A stretch of 64,000 nt of DNA. It comes from Heterohyrax brucei (lineage: Eukaryota; Chordata; Mammalia; Hyracoidea; Procaviidae). The notes beneath the pieces are model-generated. The model ran no database searches and was not told the DNA's origin. It was given only the letters and a program-made list of their open reading frames with translations. Position numbers and translations under genes: made by a program. Below are positions 44,870-55,725 of the stretch, in pieces. Location of the stretch: positions 56,202,001 through 56,266,000 of the forward strand of contig CM053158.1 of the NCBI GenBank assembly GCA_028571685.1. The letters run 5' to 3'. The number at the start of each line of letters is the position of its first letter. Position 1 is the stretch's first letter.

Positions 44870-45030
44870 TGGGAAGCCCTGGTGGTACAGTGGCTGCTAA
44901 CCAGAAGGTTGGCAGTTCAAATCCACCAGGCACCCCTTGGACACTCTATGGGACAGTTCTATTCTGTCCTACACGGTCGCTATGACTTGGAATTGACTCA
45001 ATGGCAGTAGGATTGGTTTTTGTTTTTTAT
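44870..45030 (+). mobile_element. AfroSINE, A-box region deleted
   Basis: ggaagccctggtggtacagt then directly gctgctaaccagaaggttgg; body and tail intact. The two frames at 44767-45010 are inside or overlap it. Confidence 0.94.
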
Positions 45031-45084
45031 CAAAACTGGCAACTATTTAATCTACTGGTCTGCTATTTGGCACTTTTTTCCTTA

Positions 45085-45215
45085 AATTTGAAAATAAGCT
45101 CTATAAAGACAGATACTGTTGTCTGTTTCATTCATTATTTTACTCCAAGTGATTGCTCAACGTGTAGCACATAATTAGGGGTGAAGAAGAAACATTGCTT
45201 GAGGGAATAAATCAG
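45085..45215 (+). repeat. L2 3' tail
   Basis: aataagctctataaagacag, caacgtgtagcacataatta and gcttgagggaataaatcagt. Confidence 0.6.
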
Positions 45216-46416
45216 TGAATCAGCAAATCAGACAATGAATGCTATGGTGCTGAAGCAGTGAAGAACAGCAGTTTGAAGAAGCTTGGGAGGTATCTCAAAC
45301 CAGACAATGATAATTAAGCTAAATCCTATGGTTGAAACCAATGAAGATGTGGGAATAGATAAAGTCATGCAGTTATTCAAGTCTCCAAAAACCAAAACTT
45401 TGCCATCAGGGATGGATTATTATGCATGGTTTTAGTTGTGCTTACTTACTCATCAGTACTGCACTTATTAGTTAAGTAAACACAAGCAAGCCTGTGCATA
45501 CCTAGCTTAATATAAGTCCCATGCATACATTGTTCACTGGGTATTTATGTCCTATTTCCAACCAAAACATAAAAAACAAACTTTTAAAAAAGATATGTCT
45601 TCAGAGCTAGTCATAAGAACGTATTTCTTTATTAGGCTATTTGTTTCAGATAACTGTGAAGCTATTTGAAATGTCCAATTATCAATGTTTCATCATTCTT
45701 AGAGAGAGAACACCTGTGGGTGTTCTGTGTGACCACAGGAAGGTATAAGGAAGAATTAACTTAATTGCTACTTTAGAGGCAAAATCATTCTATTAAGACT
45801 ATCCAGCTGACTAGAAGAACATTACAGAACCAAAAAGCTGCTCTTCATCAAGAAAGATATTCTGGCATAGATTGGTTTTTCAGTCTTGATTTCAAGATGT
45901 TTCAGTGGTTGGCTGATTGATATTTAACTCAGGTTGGATTGTCTTGAAGAATATAATAATTCTCCCCACTTGTCAGAAAACATATGTTTATTGGTTCTTC
46001 TGATAGATGAAGATCTTTCTAAAGAGGATATATTTAGACTCAGAGAAGTAAATGTCTTACTGACATTGATTTTCAGTCACATCACCACTCATGTCCTGAT
46101 TTTCTCTACCCTTCTCTTGGAAACATACTCATCTCCGCTGGGTAGATTGATACTATTACCCAAATAAAAGTCATAGCCTCTGGAGGAGCTAGATACTTTG
46201 CCAGATGGCACAGAAACAGTATAAATTTTTGTACTCTAGAAGTTATAGTCACAAAGGGAAGCTGAGATTGAACAAGTGAACTAATTGCTACAAAGGAGAA
46301 GTACACAATACTTCTAAAGCACAGGCAGACTACACAAACCCACAGCAGCAGATGTGGAGGAAAGCAGATGGAATTCAAACTAGGGATGATAAAAAAACAT
46401 TTGCTAAGATGTTTTT
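45216..46416. other. Unique sequence, no gene seen
   Basis: 1.2 kb. The frame at 46106-46459 (minus) ends in the next SINE; no familiar domain. Confidence 0.45.
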
Positions 46417-46575
46417 GAGCCTTTATGGTGCAGTGGTTAAGAGCTATGCCTGCTAACACAAAAGGTCAGCAGTTTGAATCCACCAGCTACTTGGAATCTC
46501 TATGAGGCCGTTTTCCCTCTGTCCTATAGGATCACTGTGAGAATTAACTGGAAGGCAGTGGGTTGGTTGGTTTTT
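46417..46575 (+). mobile_element. AfroSINE, full length
   Basis: gagcctttatggtgcagtgg, aaaaggtcagcagtttgaat, tggaaggcagtgggttggtt. Confidence 0.93.
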
Positions 46576-47670
46576 AGATGTCTTTGCATGCATTTAGAGT
46601 TGCGGTTTCTAATGTCGTATGTGTTATTCCCAAGACAAATGACAAATCTCAGTGTACAAATGAAATGTCAATATGCTGATTGTGATATCATGCTGTAGTT
46701 TTGCAAATACTACCACTGGGAAAAACTGGGTGAAGGATACACAGGATCTCTCTATTATTTCTTACAGAGGTATGTAAGCCTACAAGTATCTCAAAATTTA
46801 ATTTAAAAAAATTATCATGCTGGGATTTATTTAATGTATTGAAAGCAAGATCTTTGGGTTAGCAACCAATAACAACCAGTCAATACTGAAATTCTCAGCT
46901 ATTAGGATGTCTGGCTCTAAATTTCTAAACAGGATGTGTATTAGTTGTTCCTTACAGCTTTGCTGATTGAGTAAATGAGGAAATCACTGTCGAGCTAAAG
47001 GAGCTCAGACTGCCAACCTCAACGCAGTCTCAGTCATTACCGTGAAATATTTACTTAGCATATAAGCAGTGCTCTTAGGAGGTCAGTCAGACAATCTCAT
47101 TTTCAGAGATCACACATATAATAGCTTCTGTGAGCTATTGAACCTGTTTCTTAACTAGAAATTGTAATTTGATCCAGGATTGTTTATATTTTTCCCTTTA
47201 ATATTTTATCCTTTAATTCTAACAAGACCTAGTCCAGACACCCTGAGGACAATGTAAATACAGTCAGCTGAATTATTTATTCCAAGGGTTCTTTCAAGCA
47301 CCTCAAGGACTACATAAGGCACTGCTGGTTAAAATTTCCATCTAGGCAGAGGAGGCAGGGAAAGCAAGACCACATTTCAACCACAGAGATTGTGGTTGGC
47401 ACAGTGAACAATGATAATGTGGATTCTTAGATCCAAGGCTTGGTTCCCCTGGAAACTGTAATTCAGAATCTGTATTTACCCAGCCTCCAATATAAGTAAA
47501 ATTTAGGATCTGCCTTTTCTTCCCCATGCCCTACAGTAAAGCCAGATTTTCTTCTATCTTTTCAAAGATGGGCCAAGCCTCTGACTTGGTCTTTTAAAGT
47601 ATTCTTGTGGATTAATTCATTCATCACCAATCTACCCATCCATGTATCCATGCATCCATCCACCATCATA
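46576..47670. other. Unique sequence, no gene seen
   Basis: Ends in a short CATC-rich tract at 47630-47665. No gene recognised. Confidence 0.45.
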
Positions 47671-47674
47671 ATTA

Positions 47675-47865
47675 GGAGATAGAGGTAATGTTTATTATGC
47701 ACTTACTATGTAACAGGCAGTATGCTGAAAATTCATATTATCTCATTTAATCCTCTCATGCACAAAAAAACTGTCATCTTCAGTTTACAGATGAGTAAAT
47801 TTAATTACAGCAAGATTAATTACCTTGATTAAGATCACTTGCCCAGTCTGTCCTGGTAATTGTCA
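47675..47865 (-). repeat. MIR SINE
   Basis: tgcacttactatgtaacagg, cttcagtttacagatgagta, taagatcacttgcccag. Confidence 0.85.
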
Positions 47866-47943
47866 TAACTGCCACACCTCTCTTGACTTTCAGACTCACA
47901 TTTCCAAATTATGCTCAAGTATTTCCAGCTGCATGTTTAGCAA

Positions 47944-48102
47944 CAAAAAGCTACTGTCATTGAGTTGATTCTGATTCATAGCAACCCTATAGGGGAGAGT
48001 AAAATTGCCCTCAATGGGGCTTCCAAGGAACAGCTGGTGGATTCAAACTGCTGGTCTTTTGGTTAGCAGTCAAGTGCTTAACCACTGCACAACCAGTGCA
48101 CC
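47944..48102 (-). mobile_element. AfroSINE, full length
   Basis: ctactgtcattgagttgatt, ggaacagctggtggattcaa, 5' end cacaaccagtgcacc. Confidence 0.93.
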
Positions 48103-48279
48103 TCATGTCTAACAGGCAGCTCAAATTTAGCACGTACAAAAGCAAAATGTTGACTAACACCCCCACCCCCATCATGAAAATCTTCGCTCCCTCAGAATTC
48201 TCCCTCTCAGTGAATGGAAATCACCAACTATCCAGCTGGTCAGTTGCCTCCCTTTCCAAAAAAGAGAAGCTTAAAGAGT

Positions 48280-48560
48280 TACCTTGACTGTATCTTTCCT
48301 TCTCACCCTACAGCATGTCCGATCCACTCTACCCTTCAAAACAGAGCCAGAATGTGACAATTAAGCACCATCTGCAATGATACCACCATGATCTCTCATC
48401 TCATCAACTATAAAAGCTTGACCTTTACACTTTCACTTTTGACTTTCTATAGTGTATTCAAACACACACAGAGTAATCTTTTAAAATTCTATTTATCAAA
48501 TCACTTTCTCACTGAAAGCCCTCATTGCATCTATTGTCAAGGTGTCCCTAACAATAGGTC
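48280..48560 (+). repeat. L2 LINE fragment
   Basis: aagcaccatctgcaatgata, acagagtaatcttttaaaat, aaatcactttctcactgaaa and agccctcattgcatctattg follow the L2 order. Confidence 0.6.
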
Positions 48561-48654
48561 TAACTGTGATAGATGGACTCAGCACTCACAGGAGGGTACC
48601 AGTAGAAATAATGACAAACCCATGGGCTCAGGGTTGACAGATTGATAAAAATGG

Positions 48655-48815
48655 AGATGTTATTTAGTAGTGTGTTCTCATTTTGCAGCACAGAAAACCG
48701 AAGCCCAGGAAAATTTGATGCCCTTCAAAGGTCTAATAGCTAAAAAGTAGCGGAACTCAGTTTCTTTTGAGAATTTCTGGCTCCTAGCCAGTGCTTTGTA
48801 TATGATACCACACTC
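48655..48815 (-). repeat. MIR fragment
   Basis: attttgcagcacagaaaacc, gaagcccaggaaaatttgat, gtagcggaactcagtttctt. Confidence 0.65.
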
Positions 48816-48986
48816 TGCATGTGTCAAAACCATTAATGATCAATAAAACCAAAATCTATGGAAAGATAAAGTCTGTGTATTTGTCTGTTATCACCAGTTC
48901 GCTCTGGCTGCAAAGGCAGTCAGATATACAACTGCCATATGATTTTTCAGCTAAATTAACATAAGCTGTGCATGCTTCATGAGTAA

Positions 48987-49183
48987 ACAAAAACCAAACT
49001 TACTGCAGTTGAGTTGATTCCTATTCAAACCGATGCTGTAGGGCAGAGAAGAACTGTCCCATGGGGTCTACAAGGCTGTCAGTTTTTATAGAAGCAGACT
49101 GCTGCATTGTGATCCCATGGAGCTGCCGGTGGTCTCAGACCACCCACCTGACAAGTGCTTTAGCCACTGTGCCACCAGGGTTC
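48987..49183 (-). mobile_element. AfroSINE long variant, full length
   Basis: actgcagttgagttgattcc, ctacaaggctgtcagttttt, 5' end tgccaccagggttctg. Confidence 0.92.
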
Positions 49184-49369
49184 TGCTCTGTGAGAACATA
49201 TTGCTATTTCCAAATCAGCATTACAGTGTTTTTTATACAAAATCTTTTAATGGCCTTGGGAAATAAGAACCAGAAGTATTAGCCTTCTAAATGATGAGAA
49301 AGGTTTTCTCTGCCAAAACAAATGTTGTTACTTCAAACTAGATTTAAATGTTTTTGTTTTATTTATTTA

Positions 49370-49490
49370 TCCTGTAAGCACATAATGATAGGAACAGTGG
49401 CTGTATTGACCACTGTGGTAGCCATAGAGCATGACACATAATATCGGCTCAATAAATATGTATTAAATAAATGATTGAAAGCTGTTTGCT
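49370..49490 (+). repeat. L2 3' tail
   Basis: agcacataatgataggaaca, agagcatgacacataatatc, ggctcaataaatatgtatta. Confidence 0.7.
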
Positions 49491-49697
49491 ACATAAATTT
49501 GTATATGAGATAAAAATAGAAACAGTATGAGTATCTAACAGTAAGGGGTTAGATACTTACTTTAGGGACTATTTATAAGACAGAAAAAAAATTCCCATGA
49601 AGTAGATACATATTTACCTACAAAGACAATGCTTGTATGATGCTTCATTATGAAAGCAAGTTATAAAAGTCTTATGTTTACTATAACTCTGTGTTTT

Positions 49698-49756
49698 AAA
49701 TGGATGGATGGATGGATGTGTGGGTGGATAAATGGATAGATGAATGGACAGAAGGA
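49698..49756 (+). repeat. (TGGA)n microsatellite
   Basis: atggatggatggatggatgt, then increasingly imperfect units. Confidence 0.9.
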
Positions 49757-51890
49757 AGGCAAGCTAGAAGGCAATGAGAGAGATAAGCAAATAAGGAGAA
49801 AAAGACTATGAGGTCTGAAAGGATATTTCTAAATATTTTCTCCAGGTGATACAGTTGTAAATAACCTACCATTTATTTTTTTACTCTTTTCTGCTAATAA
49901 AACAGATCATTTGTATTAACATTAATTGTTCTTTAAAAAAATGTTTAACACAAGTGTAGTCATGCTTTATTGGTAATCTCATACCTTCTAAACGAGATAA
50001 GAAATATTGAGAATAATTCTTTTTCTTTCAGCACTAACATCACCAACAGCAAAACATAACAAAACCCCTCAAAGCCAAATAAACATCTATTTCCCAGCAT
50101 TTTCAACTACCATCTCAAAAGGATTTTTATTGAAGTACATGAGCATGAGAGCTTTATGGAGTTTGCAAATCAGATTCAATTCCCTTGTAAATGCAATTCC
50201 TGTACAACAGTAGGTATCCAATGGTAACTAAGCAGGGTTATCTGAACTATGCATAAATGTTTCATAGTGTGCAAAAAGCCACAAATGCCAAACTCTAAAA
50301 TGTCTGCAAACATGCAAGATTTCCAGTTCCAAGAGTGTAATTATTGTCTTGGGATTTGTGGGATGTCTTGTTGAAGACCCTTTTCATTTTGATAAAATGA
50401 ATATCTTGGAATGAGAACACTGCTCTAACATCCCATGCTAACCTCAATGGTTCTGATCAAGGGGAAGGACTCCTTTTGTAAACCATTTAAGAGAACACTA
50501 CGTACAGCCTTTTGTTATCTGATAGCATCAAAGAATTTTTCTGTGCCAGGCACTCTCTGGGAAAATAGATTTATATCAAACAGGCTCTGTGGCCATAAGT
50601 TTGACAACTTCAAAATCATTATTATTTGAAACAAGCTGCCATCACTCTTGAGGCTACAGTAAAAATAAATAAGATGGCATGTCATGTTTCCTTCCCCTCA
50701 TTACAGAATACATATTCTTAAAAATAAAACAATTCAGTGGTGCACTTTGGAAATCCGAAGGGGAAATTATAGTCAGAATAGTTATTTATGCACACAATCG
50801 ATCTCATGACATCTTAAGCGAAAATAAAAAACAGTAGTGCTGGCCTGTGTCAGAGATGCTTCCAACGATCAGGCAACAGAGAAATAAGTATATAAAACAG
50901 TCCACACAGCTGAAATGAGAAGGCAAAGAGAGAAAGATGGGAAACCCTGCAAGCATGGAAAGATCCTCAGAAATGTTCATCTTCGAGAAGCTCTGAGCCT
51001 GTCCCTGACTCTGAACAGTGGCTGACACTTGACACTGGCCAGGTCCCTCTCCTGGAAGAAGTCAGCCGCCAGTGCCCTTAATGACCTAGGGCATATTCTG
51101 GAAACATCTACAACTTCAGAACATTTGAGAACTGGGGAAGCTTTCATTCTGGGCCACGTATCAAATCAGACTATGGCTCTATCTTCTATTTTCAGATTCC
51201 TTGATCACTGACTGGCCATTTTAGAATTCACAAATGCACTCTTCCTCCTGTCAACAGAGAAAATTCCTCCAGGGCAGTAGGGCCAATTAATGGTTTTCAT
51301 CAAGTATCAGATGATGATTTTATCAAATATCACAATTATTGTTCAGCTTTTGCAACAAAAACCAAAACCTGTGGCTAAAGCGTTCCATGCTGGTTGTACC
51401 TGTTCAGGGAAGGCTGGATGTTATGCAGCAGTTACACGGCATGGAGTATGCAGAGATTTGGTGAAAAGAGTCGGCTCCATAAGAATGCTTCAATAGAGCA
51501 TCAAAGTTCTCACTTTTGGGGGGAGTTTATTAATAACCCACTCAAATACAGCTGTAAGGAACCTTTTCCCTAGTCTCTGAGTATCTAGGTAAATATTTAA
51601 CAGAAACTTGAATAACTAGATTAAATTTGCTCTAAGCTCTGAAGAAAGTAATATCTCGATGTGCAGATTCTTATGAGGGACAGAAGTGATATTAATAATC
51701 AAGAGTCCTATTTGACAATTTATGAAGACAGTTTGTTATCTTTAACATCACCATTATACTTAATCTCAAGGAAAATTTCTGAAATGTCCACTTTAAGCAC
51801 TATCATTACCCCGGTATTGCTCAAAATGTGATCCTCTGTGCACTATACCACAGAATATTGTTCAAAAAAGAAAACAAAGCAACTATCATC
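49757..51890. other. 2.1 kb with no recognised interspersed repeat
   Basis: Second long block of the window that shows no SINE, LTR or L1. No exon is supported: frames such as 51029-51211 and 50804-51028 have no familiar domain. Good place to test for conserved non-coding sequence. Confidence 0.5.
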
Positions 51891-52052
51891 AAAAACTAAA
51901 CTGACTGCTGATGAGTCATTTCCAACTCACAGTGATCCCATAGAACAGAGTACCGCTGCCTCATAGAGTTTCCAAGGAACTTCTGGTGGATTTGAACTGA
52001 CAACCTCTTGGTCAGCAGCCATAGAACTTGAGCACTGTACCAGCAGGATTTC
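51891..52052 (-). mobile_element. AfroSINE, full length
   Basis: actgctgatgagtcatttcc, aaggaacttctggtggattt, 5' end accagcaggatttcc. Confidence 0.92.
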
Positions 52053-52336
52053 CAGCTACCACCAAATAAACTAGAAAGTGTTGTATACTAGAAGTCCTTG
52101 TTGGAGGTTACTAACGAATATTTCATAATCAAGGCCCTGATAATTCTGGTAGGAGAGAAAGCTGTTAACTTTCTGTAATTGAGGATTTCTGAATTTCATT
52201 CACCACAGAATCTCTTTACATGTTATTAAGTTTTAACTTATTACACCCCATCTATAAGATAAAAACAACAAGGCCTATGGTTGGGGAGGTATATAAAAGA
52301 GCTACACAAAAAAGCTTCTCATACACCACCCCCCCT

Positions 52337-52498
52337 CCAAAAAACCTCACTGCCTTTGAGTTGATTCTGACTCATAGTGACATTGTATAACAAAGGAGCA
52401 CTGCACCCTAGAGTCTCCAAGGAGCACCTGGAAGATTTGAACTACTAGCCTTTTAGTTAGCAGATGTAGCATTTAACCACTATGCCACCAGGGTTTCC
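52337..52498 (-). mobile_element. AfroSINE, full length
   Basis: cactgcctttgagttgattc, aaggagcacctggaagattt, 5' end tgccaccagggtttcc. Confidence 0.94.
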
Positions 52499-52510
52499 TC
52501 GTGATGCACC

Positions 52511-52680
52511 AAAACCAAAAAAATAAACCCAGTCCTGTTGAGTTGGGTTCAACTCACAGCAGCCCTAGAGGTCAGAGTAGAACTGCCCCATAGAGTTTCT
52601 AGGGAGCACCTGCTGGATTTGAACTGCTGACCTTTTGGTTAGCAGACACAGCACTTAACACACTACACCACCAGGGTTAC
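52511..52680 (-). mobile_element. AfroSINE, full length
   Basis: aaaaccaaaaaaataaaccc start, gtcagagtagaactgcccca, ccttttggttagcagacaca, 5' end accaccagggttac. Tandem to the previous copy, 12 bp apart. Confidence 0.95.
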
Positions 52681-52754
52681 CCCTGATACACAGCAGGTGT
52701 AAAATTCTAATGTAAGCTCCATTTTATTATTTCCTTCTATTGCCCAAAAGGGCT

Positions 52755-52900
52755 TCATGTTTTAATTTTTTTATTGCAGTCTATCTGTATATACATAGCA
52801 ACATTTTTTTACACAATTCAGTGACATTAACTGTATCCACATTGTGTAACCATTTCTGTATTTTCTCATCACCCCTAACAGAAGTTCAGGGTCTTTAAGT
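52755..52900 (-). repeat. Probable old L1 fragment
   Basis: acaattcagtgacattaact and attgtgtaaccatttctgta resemble the antisense old-L1 tail. Low certainty. Confidence 0.45.
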
Positions 52901-53039
52901 CAAAATGCTTAATTTTAGTGCACATGTTGGTAGCACTTACAGTGTGCCAGACACAATACTAGTGACACGTGCAGTGATAGCATGATGGGATCTTTATGAA
53001 GCAGAAATTAGCAGGATGGCGGGGAGGCACACACATGCA

Positions 53040-53578
53040 GCAGTCACCCCAACACGGTACAGCAGAGAAGGCTGTGTTCAAGCACAAAGAACTGTAAGGG
53101 CGTAGGGAGGAGGTAGCCAGTTCCCAATAGCAGTCACCCCAACACGGTACAGCAGAGAAGGCTGTGTTCAAGCACAAAGAACTATAAGGGCGTAGGGAGG
53201 AGGTAGCCAGTTCCCAATAGCAGTCACCCCAACACGGTACAGCAGAGAAGGCTGTGTTCGAGCACAAAGAACTATAAGAGCGTAGGGAGGAGGTAGCCAG
53301 TTCCCAATAGCAGTCACCCCAACACGGTACAGCAGAGAAGGCTGTGTTCAAGCACAAAGAACTATAAGAGCGTAGGGAGGAGGTAGCCAGTTCCCAATAG
53401 CAGTCACCCCAACACGGTACAGCAGAGAAGGCTGTGTTCAAGCACAAAGAACTATAAGAGCGTAGGGAGGAGGTAGCCAGTTCCCAATAGCAGTCACCCC
53501 AACACGGTACAGCAGAGAAGGCTGTGTTCAAGCACAAAGAACTGTAAGAGCGTAGGGAGGAGGTAGCCAGTTCCCAAT
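53040..53578. repeat. 90-bp minisatellite, six copies
   Basis: Six head-to-tail copies of a 90-bp unit (period starts at 53041, 53131, 53221, 53311, 53401, 53491). Copies differ at only a few positions: gtt-c-a-agc to gtt-c-g-agc in copy 3, and actgtaaggg, actataaggg, actataagag or actgtaagag in the same place, so copies are about 97-99% identical. The last copy ends at about 53578. Since 90 is divisible by three, one minus-strand frame stays open through the array (52959-53624) and repeats a 30-residue unit that includes ELATSSLRSYSSLCLN and AVPCWGDC. No start context, domain or splice evidence supports coding. Confidence 0.95.
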
Positions 53579-53595
53579 GACTTACAGGGAGTAAC

Positions 53596-53613
53596 TTTTT
53601 TTTTTTTTTTTTT
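53596..53613. repeat. Poly(T) run
   Basis: About 18 T at the edge of the minisatellite, contributing the KKKKKK of the reverse frame. Confidence 0.9.
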
Positions 53614-55390
53614 GAAGGGGACAAGATTAAGTATTAGAGGTGGAACTTAAAGTACGGAGCCACCTTGGCAGAGAAATTTTTATAGAGGAGGCATATAACA
53701 TAAGCCAAGGTACGGCAGCATGTAACTAACTGTGACAGAAACTTTTACTGATGTAGCAAAGTCGTACATGAAGAAATGTTTTCTTCTTTACACTGGGACG
53801 TGGAAAATATCTTTCTAACAATCTACATAGGATTCTAAATATATATTTGAAATAATATAACTTTGTTGAATTGACATGTTTTGTTATGTATAGTTTCACC
53901 ACAATTTAAAAAAATAGTAAATAATACAATAAAATCTATTAGACACGTGTTTTCCATAGATGTGTAGTCTCCAATTAGGGAAATTTCTCCAGTCACAACG
54001 TCTGCTAAGGGGTAACCCAAGGCATCCATACAGTCTATCACGTGATTGAACTCAGCAAGTCCCCTGTTTGCCCACCACCAGTCCTGTGTGACTTGCCGGT
54101 AGCCAATGTTGTAGGCTGGCATGAACAGTGCTTCCTAAACCGAGAAGAGCTGGGCCATTGAGGTTTTCACATAATGAAATTGAAGTAGAGAAATATGGAG
54201 AGAAACCACTTTACAGTAGGAGCTGAATTTGAAAGTTTGTCTAGAAAGACAGGCTCTAAGAGTAGCTCAGAGGCCAAAGGGAACAGTGAGAAGATACAAC
54301 AGCGAGTGAGCTGAGTTTATGAAGAAGCAGAGACCGTGATGGAACAGAAGCTGAGCACAGAAAAATATTGAACAAACTCAGAGTGAAGTCCAGCTGGTAA
54401 TGCACCGAGAGAGCTCACTCAAAAAGAAGCCAACACCAAGAAGAGTTGAAGTCTCTAGCAGACAGTGCACAGCACGCACTTTCACTGCTGAGGTCCACAG
54501 TGATTCCTTCCATTTATTAACATGTTACCCTAGCTTGAGAGATGTACTGATCCCACTCCCAGACCTTCACAATGGCCTCGTTTGCCTCACCAACCACAAG
54601 CACGCATGTACTTGTGCAGATCTGAGTACAACTACTCCATGCCTCCAATAGAGCAGAAGTCAAACCAAGTTTATGATAAGAAAGGACAAGTGATTATCTA
54701 CAATCTCAAGTCTCACACTTAATAATCCTTTTGGGAGAGTCTTTTCCAATCTTTTGACATACAGTTTTAAGTGATTTTCACATACAATCTATTAAAAAGC
54801 AGGCAAATAAAATTCAGACAAGGAAAAAGTGATTACTACATAAAATATTTAACTCCTTAGAAATAAAGTGGTCAGGGTAGGGGGCTTGGTGTAGCTGAGT
54901 GCCTCAGTCTTCAGAAAGCGCACAGTGTTTTGAGTCTTCACTTCTGACTGAGGCACCGTCTCATTTGGTATGTGCCTGGCATAGTGGATGGCCTTCAGAT
55001 GCTTTCATTTTCAAAAAAAAAAAAAGACTGAAATGGAAAGCTAGGAAATTCATTAATATTACATATTAATCTCTCACAAATTAAGGCACTATTTGCCATT
55101 AAATGTTAAATGCATTCACTGAAGGGCAGGTAGGACTAGAAGTAATCCTTCTTCCTCTGGGTACAAAAATGGATAAACCAAGAGGGACAGTGATTTCCTT
55201 GATGTCAGACAGCAACAAAATCAGTAACACAAACCAGGCCTTGATAACTTGAAACCTCCAATGTACTCAGCGCACTCCTACCTTTACTAATTGTCCTCAA
55301 GAAAGCCAAACTATGTCAGTCACTGAGGACACATCGTGAATACAGTTAGTTCCTACCACTTCCAAGGCACTCACTTTAGCAGGACAAAAC
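53614..55390. other. Mostly unique sequence, possible single exon-like frame
   Basis: No interspersed repeat recognised. See the separate entry at 53835-54142. A hairpin-forming pair lies at 54899-54909 and 54946-54956. Confidence 0.45.
53835..54142 (-). other. Exon-like open frame, gene unknown
   Basis: Minus-strand frame opening exactly after a tag at 54140-54142 that would also serve as a 3' splice acceptor (pyrimidine-rich cagctcttctcggtttag). It reads EALFMPAYNIGYRQVTQDWW, then a segment rich in Gly, Asp and Ala (GLAEFNHVIDCMDALGY, PLADVVTGEIS). The composition and codon choice look more protein-like than the window's other frames. I do not recognise the protein, and no clear donor site is visible; the last 35 or so codons look non-coding. 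Chance is a fair alternative. Confidence 0.2.
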
Positions 55391-55436
55391 CGAAAAACCT
55401 GTTGCCAAGGAGTCATTCCAACTCATAGCTACCCAC
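55391..55436 (-). mobile_element. AfroSINE 3' fragment
   Basis: cgaaaaacctgttgccaagg then agtcattccaactcatagct; truncated after about 45 bp. Confidence 0.75.
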
Positions 55437-55444
55437 AGCAGCCC

Positions 55445-55725
55445 AGGGAGACATAATTTATTATAACACAATATACAAGTAAAATAATAAGTATCATTGA
55501 GTATGCCTTAATGCTGTCTTATTTTCTTAACTTGAATTCTAACTTTCAGTCCTTGAAACAACCAAAATAGCTTAGGTGGCATCAATTGTTCCAGTTTACA
55601 GATACGAAAGCAAGACTAGAGATTAATGACTTATTTGATGTCACAAACTTAGACAACGCCATACTTAGGACTTCAACACAGGTCTATTGGGAAGCAAGTC
55701 TAAGTTTATAATCACTGTGTGGATG
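55445..55725 (-). repeat. MIR SINE, diverged
   Basis: tccagtttacagatacgaaa, ttatttgatgtcacaaactt, aggacttcaacacaggtcta. Confidence 0.7.

Noticed and set aside
53040..53578. CRISPR-like array
   Set aside because: Copies are contiguous with no variable spacers, and the genome is mammalian; it is a minisatellite.
52959..53624. 221-codon minus-strand open frame as a repeat protein gene
   Set aside because: It is produced by a 90-bp tandem repeat whose unit length is a multiple of three and by a poly(T) run. No homolog, domain, splice site or promoter is visible.
54885..54960. tRNA- or SINE-like element around tgtagctgagtgcctcag
   Set aside because: No B box, no acceptor pairing and no SINE body; only a small hairpin remains.
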